64,000 bases of DNA from assembly GCA_965230415.1 (NCBI GenBank), contig CBDDKZ010000005.1, positions 3,906,001 through 3,970,000 of the forward strand, read 5' to 3'. How positions within the stretch are numbered: position 1 is the first letter of the stretch; every line of letters begins with the position of its first letter. Made by a program: the position numbers and the translations under genes. The notes under the pieces were generated by a model, which had not been told where the DNA came from, did not search any database, and saw only the letters and a list, made by a program, of their open reading frames with translations. Shown here one piece after another: positions 61,859 to 64,000 of this stretch. This stretch comes from CBDDKZ01 sp965230415 (lineage in GTDB: Bacteria; Bacteroidota; Bacteroidia; Cytophagales; JAAEPT01).

Positions 61859-61966
61859 CTTGTTGTTTAAGTGATAAAATTGGAGTAAATGAAGTATAAA
61901 AAAATGATTTTTTACTTTAAAAAGTAATAAAAAATATACTTATTGTTATTTTAATTGAATCGTGCC

Positions 61967-62950
61967 ATGTTCGGGACTAAAACGAGGTTTTCTCCTTTTC
62001 ATATTTTTTTATCTCTTGTTTCTTTAAGTTGGGTAACGTACATGTTTATGTATGGTGGTTTTGAGTTGTACAAAGGGTATTGGGTGATGTCGCTTACTAT
62101 GATGTTGGGCGCTTTTGTAGCGGGATCGACTTGTTTGGGTGGTGGGGCTGTCGCATTTCCTGTGATGACTTTGGTGTTGGGTATTTCTACTTATGATGCG
62201 CGTGATTTTTCGTTTATGATTCAATCGGTGGGGATGACATCGGCATCTTTGGGTATTTTATTCCAATCAAGAACTGCCTTGCGTAAGGATGTTTTTATGT
62301 GGGCGGCCTTAGGTGGGGTTGTAGGTTTGGTTGTTTCCTTAAACTTTATTGGACTCAGAATACCGATGAGCTATATTAAAATGATGTATGTTTGCATTGG
62401 TCTTAGTTTTATGGTGGTTTTGTTACATCAAAGGAAAAAAGGAGGACAGGTTAGGGCTGAGTTAAAGCGTGCAGATGCTATTCTGTTGTTGGTTAGTGGG
62501 TTTTTGGGAGGTGCTATAAGTGGTTTGACTGGTAATGGGGTAGATATGATTGTGTTTTCTGTTCTTACTTTGTATTTCAGGATGTCACTTAAAGAAGCTA
62601 CTGCTCTTTCCGTAGTGTTAATGGCTTTTATTTCGCTAGTTGGGTTTGGGATGAGGCTTGGCGATGGCTCCAGTATTATTCAGGCAGATGTATGGAATTA
62701 CTGGTTGGTAAGTGTTCCGGTTGTGCTCATGTTTGCGCCTCTGGGGGCTTTTTATATCAAAAGAAAGAACAATCGATTTATAACCAGATTCTTAATCCTG
62801 TTAATTACTATTCAGGGTGTTGGTGCTTTTTTGATAATTCCGCAAAATCTCTATTTGTTGGAGTTTGAATTTGGTGTACTAGTTGTTTTTCTCATGTCAT
62901 TTTTGGTGCTCGTTCAATCAAATAAAATGGTTGAAGGAACAGGGTCTTGA
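61967..62950 (+). CDS. TauE/SafE-family permease
   Basis: A 327-residue membrane protein from the ATG at 61967 (a TTG at 61955 would add four residues). It has about eight to nine hydrophobic helices and the family's Gly-rich pattern (GAFVAGSTCLGGGAVAFPVMTL; GFLGGAISGLTGNGVDMIVFSVL). TauE/SafE proteins export or import sulfite, sulfonates and related organic anions. It is divergent from the bmp-like operon across a shared 455-base promoter region. A role in moving a halogenated or sulfur-containing anion is conceivable but not shown by the sequence. Confidence 0.85.
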   Translation: MFGTKTRFSPFHIFLSLVSLSWVTYMFMYGGFELYKGYWVMSLTMMLGAFVAGSTCLGGGAVAFPVMTLVLGISTYDARDFSFMIQSVGMTSASLGILFQSRTALRKDVFMWAALGGVVGLVVSLNFIGLRIPMSYIKMMYVCIGLSFMVVLLHQRKKGGQVRAELKRADAILLLVSGFLGGAISGLTGNGVDMIVFSVLTLYFRMSLKEATALSVVLMAFISLVGFGMRLGDGSSIIQADVWNYWLVSVPVVLMFAPLGAFYIKRKNNRFITRFLILLITIQGVGAFLIIPQNLYLLEFEFGVLVVFLMSFLVLVQSNKMVEGTGS

Positions 62951-63173
62951 GAATTCTGAATCATAATTTCTTTCTTAATAATTGTTGTTTCTTTGCAAAT
63001 AAATCACTTCATTAAAAGTAGGTATTTATGCTATTTTTAATGTGTAAATGATTGATATTTAGTGCTATATTATATTTTTTATGGAGTTAAATTAATAAAA
63101 TCATACGTAATTGTTAAAATTTTCGTATATATATTAACGAGAGGTAGTTGCAGATGCTACATCGCATAAAAAA

Positions 63174-63419
63174 ATGCTTATGGAATTAACAAGAATACAT
63201 GAGGAGGATATTTTTAAAGAATTTGATACGCCATTTAATTTAAATTCTTTAAAGGGTATACGCATCAATATTGACTATTTATCCGAAAAAGTTTGTTTTT
63301 CGGCAATAGTTCAATTTCGGAACAATAATTCATCTGGCTTTCATAATCTGGAGGCAGAAAACCTTAGCTTATTAATGGAGAAGGTTAACTCTTTTATCAA
63401 TAGTATGAAGGAACTTTAA
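63174..63419 (+). CDS. Small protein of unknown function
   Basis: An 81-residue soluble protein (ATG at 63174; a second ATG at 63180 is equally possible). The middle shows a likely beta-hairpin (GIRINIDYLSEKVCFSAIVQF) and the end an amphipathic helix (LLMEKVNSFINSM). No family is recognised. It converges with the muramidase-like gene, only nine bases between the stops. Coding status is supported by its alternating hydrophobic pattern but is not certain. Confidence 0.5.
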   Translation: MLMELTRIHEEDIFKEFDTPFNLNSLKGIRINIDYLSEKVCFSAIVQFRNNNSSGFHNLEAENLSLLMEKVNSFINSMKEL

Positions 63420-63428
63420 CTTGGCTTT

Positions 63429-64000
63429 TTATTCTAAATTTGAGCGATTTTCAAAGTATTGAATATAACTTAAGCCTTTTGAAACGTAATCAGGGTCGTG
63501 GGTCAGAGCAGGTCCAAAAGTAGGATGAGGCCTTCCTGTATTGTGTATGTGGAATGCATCTTCAAAATTTTTCTTTTTTAACAGATTACCATAGCGTTTG
63601 TTTATCCAAACCATGCCCCAATATACATTGTCCTTGCCACGGATGTCCTGTACTTTAACTCCCATGTTGATACATTGATAGCCCATTAATTGAAAAGGCC
63701 CCCAGGATGTCGCTAAATTTTTAAGTGCTTCATCTGGTGCGTCATGAATTATATCATAGGTAATTCCGTAATAATCTTGTTGTTTCTTATCACGAACCCT
63801 TTTTAGTTTTTCGAAAACATGTGATTCAAAGCGCGGTTCAAAATTGATACGACCTGAACATTCCAGAACTATAAGCGCTTTGAAATAAGGGCTGGGAAGT
63901 CCTAACTCTTCAGCAATACTGTCTACACGAATACCATAATTGCTTTCTGTGAGCTTTAAATCGCTTGATTCCTTTATGGGATTATAATGTCTGGTAGGAC
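63429..64000 (-). CDS. N-acetylmuramidase-like peptidoglycan hydrolase, 5' end outside window
   Basis: The minus-strand frame is open from the stop at 63429 to the window edge, giving 190 residues of the C-terminal part. It resembles the phage-endolysin N-acetylmuramidase family: a helix with the likely catalytic Glu (KALIVLECSGRINFEPRFESHVF), then SWGPFQLMGYQCINMG, which matches the family's 'SWGxfQIMG'. An ATG at 63686 falls inside the domain and is not the start. It should cleave the glycan strands of peptidoglycan; the missing N-terminus would show whether it is exported or phage-derived. Confidence 0.65.
   Translation of the reverse strand, partial: PTRHYNPIKESSDLKLTESNYGIRVDSIAEELGLPSPYFKALIVLECSGRINFEPRFESHVFEKLKRVRDKKQQDYYGITYDIIHDAPDEALKNLATSWGPFQLMGYQCINMGVKVQDIRGKDNVYWGMVWINKRYGNLLKKKNFEDAFHIHNTGRPHPTFGPALTHDPDYVSKGLSYIQYFENRSNLE

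Noticed and set aside
1..64000. CRISPR arrays, tRNA/rRNA genes, insertion sequences
   Set aside because: I looked for regular short repeats, cloverleaf sequences and transposase motifs and saw none that I could support.

Overview
The window looks like a piece of chromosome from a marine member of the Bacteroidota. Five exported proteins or fragments carry C-terminal type IX secretion (T9SS) sorting domains, and there is a PorE-like TPR/propeller/OmpA lipoprotein, a DUF5686 outer-membrane protein and an AT-rich genome with few Shine-Dalgarno sequences. Genus cannot be decided from the sequence alone.

Layout. 0-2.6 kb: a small membrane protein, then a Fur/Zur-family regulator in one operon with an exported lipoprotein, preceded by two palindromic operator candidates; next, about 900 bp with no intact gene, holding a lipoprotein-gene remnant and a set of repeated TACTTA(G/A)GTATTT boxes. 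2.6-17.5 kb: a complete urea acquisition and hydrolysis locus: outer-membrane porin, UreH-type nickel permease, urea ABC transporter UrtABCDE, fused UreAB, UreC, UreF, UreG, convergent UreD, and a NarX/NarL-like two-component pair read divergently from ureD. No ureE is present here. 17.5-31.2 kb, mostly minus strand: a T9SS C-terminal fragment, an exported cysteine-peptidase-like protein, a GH18-like T9SS protein, an anti-sigma/ECF sigma pair, the fused mutase IcmF, and a DUF5686/patatin pair with overlapping stop and start. 31.5-37.7 kb, plus strand: lepA-folD-queE, a PorE-like lipoprotein and an exported acetoacetate-decarboxylase-fold protein. 37.8-52.6 kb: a decayed outer-membrane protein gene, several T9SS cargo proteins (one of 1944 residues), a GT-C membrane glycosyltransferase, an exported caspase-like protein and a PEMT/ICMT-like membrane methyltransferase. 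53.0-56.3 kb: two tandem paralogous methyl-accepting chemotaxis proteins with an unusual multi-helix sensor part. 56.4-61.5 kb: a compact four-gene minus-strand operon in the order ACP-thioesterase didomain, flavin halogenase, prolyl-carrier-protein dehydrogenase, prolyl adenylase. 61.9-64 kb: a TauE/SafE permease, a small unknown protein and the 3' part of a muramidase-like gene that runs off the window.

The most striking system is the 56.4-61.5 kb operon. Its composition, the ACP-TE fusion and the gene order match bmp1-bmp2-bmp3-bmp4, the bromopyrrole (tetrabromopyrrole) pathway known from marine Gammaproteobacteria. Predicted flow: Bmp4 loads L-proline onto the Bmp1 carrier domain, Bmp3 oxidises it to pyrrolyl-ACP, Bmp2 halogenates it, and the Bmp1 thioesterase releases the product. 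The halogenase carries the WxWxIP fingerprint and, at a constant offset of five residues, an F/F/A set that matches the pocket I remember for Bmp2. Partner genes bmp5-8 for bromophenols are not in the window.

The urea locus also works as one unit: porin and ABC transporter bring urea in, the nickel permease and UreD/F/G build the active site, and UreAB-UreC release ammonia and CO2. Shared operator-like boxes upstream of the porin and in the ureD/histidine kinase divergent region suggest a common regulator, possibly the adjacent response regulator.
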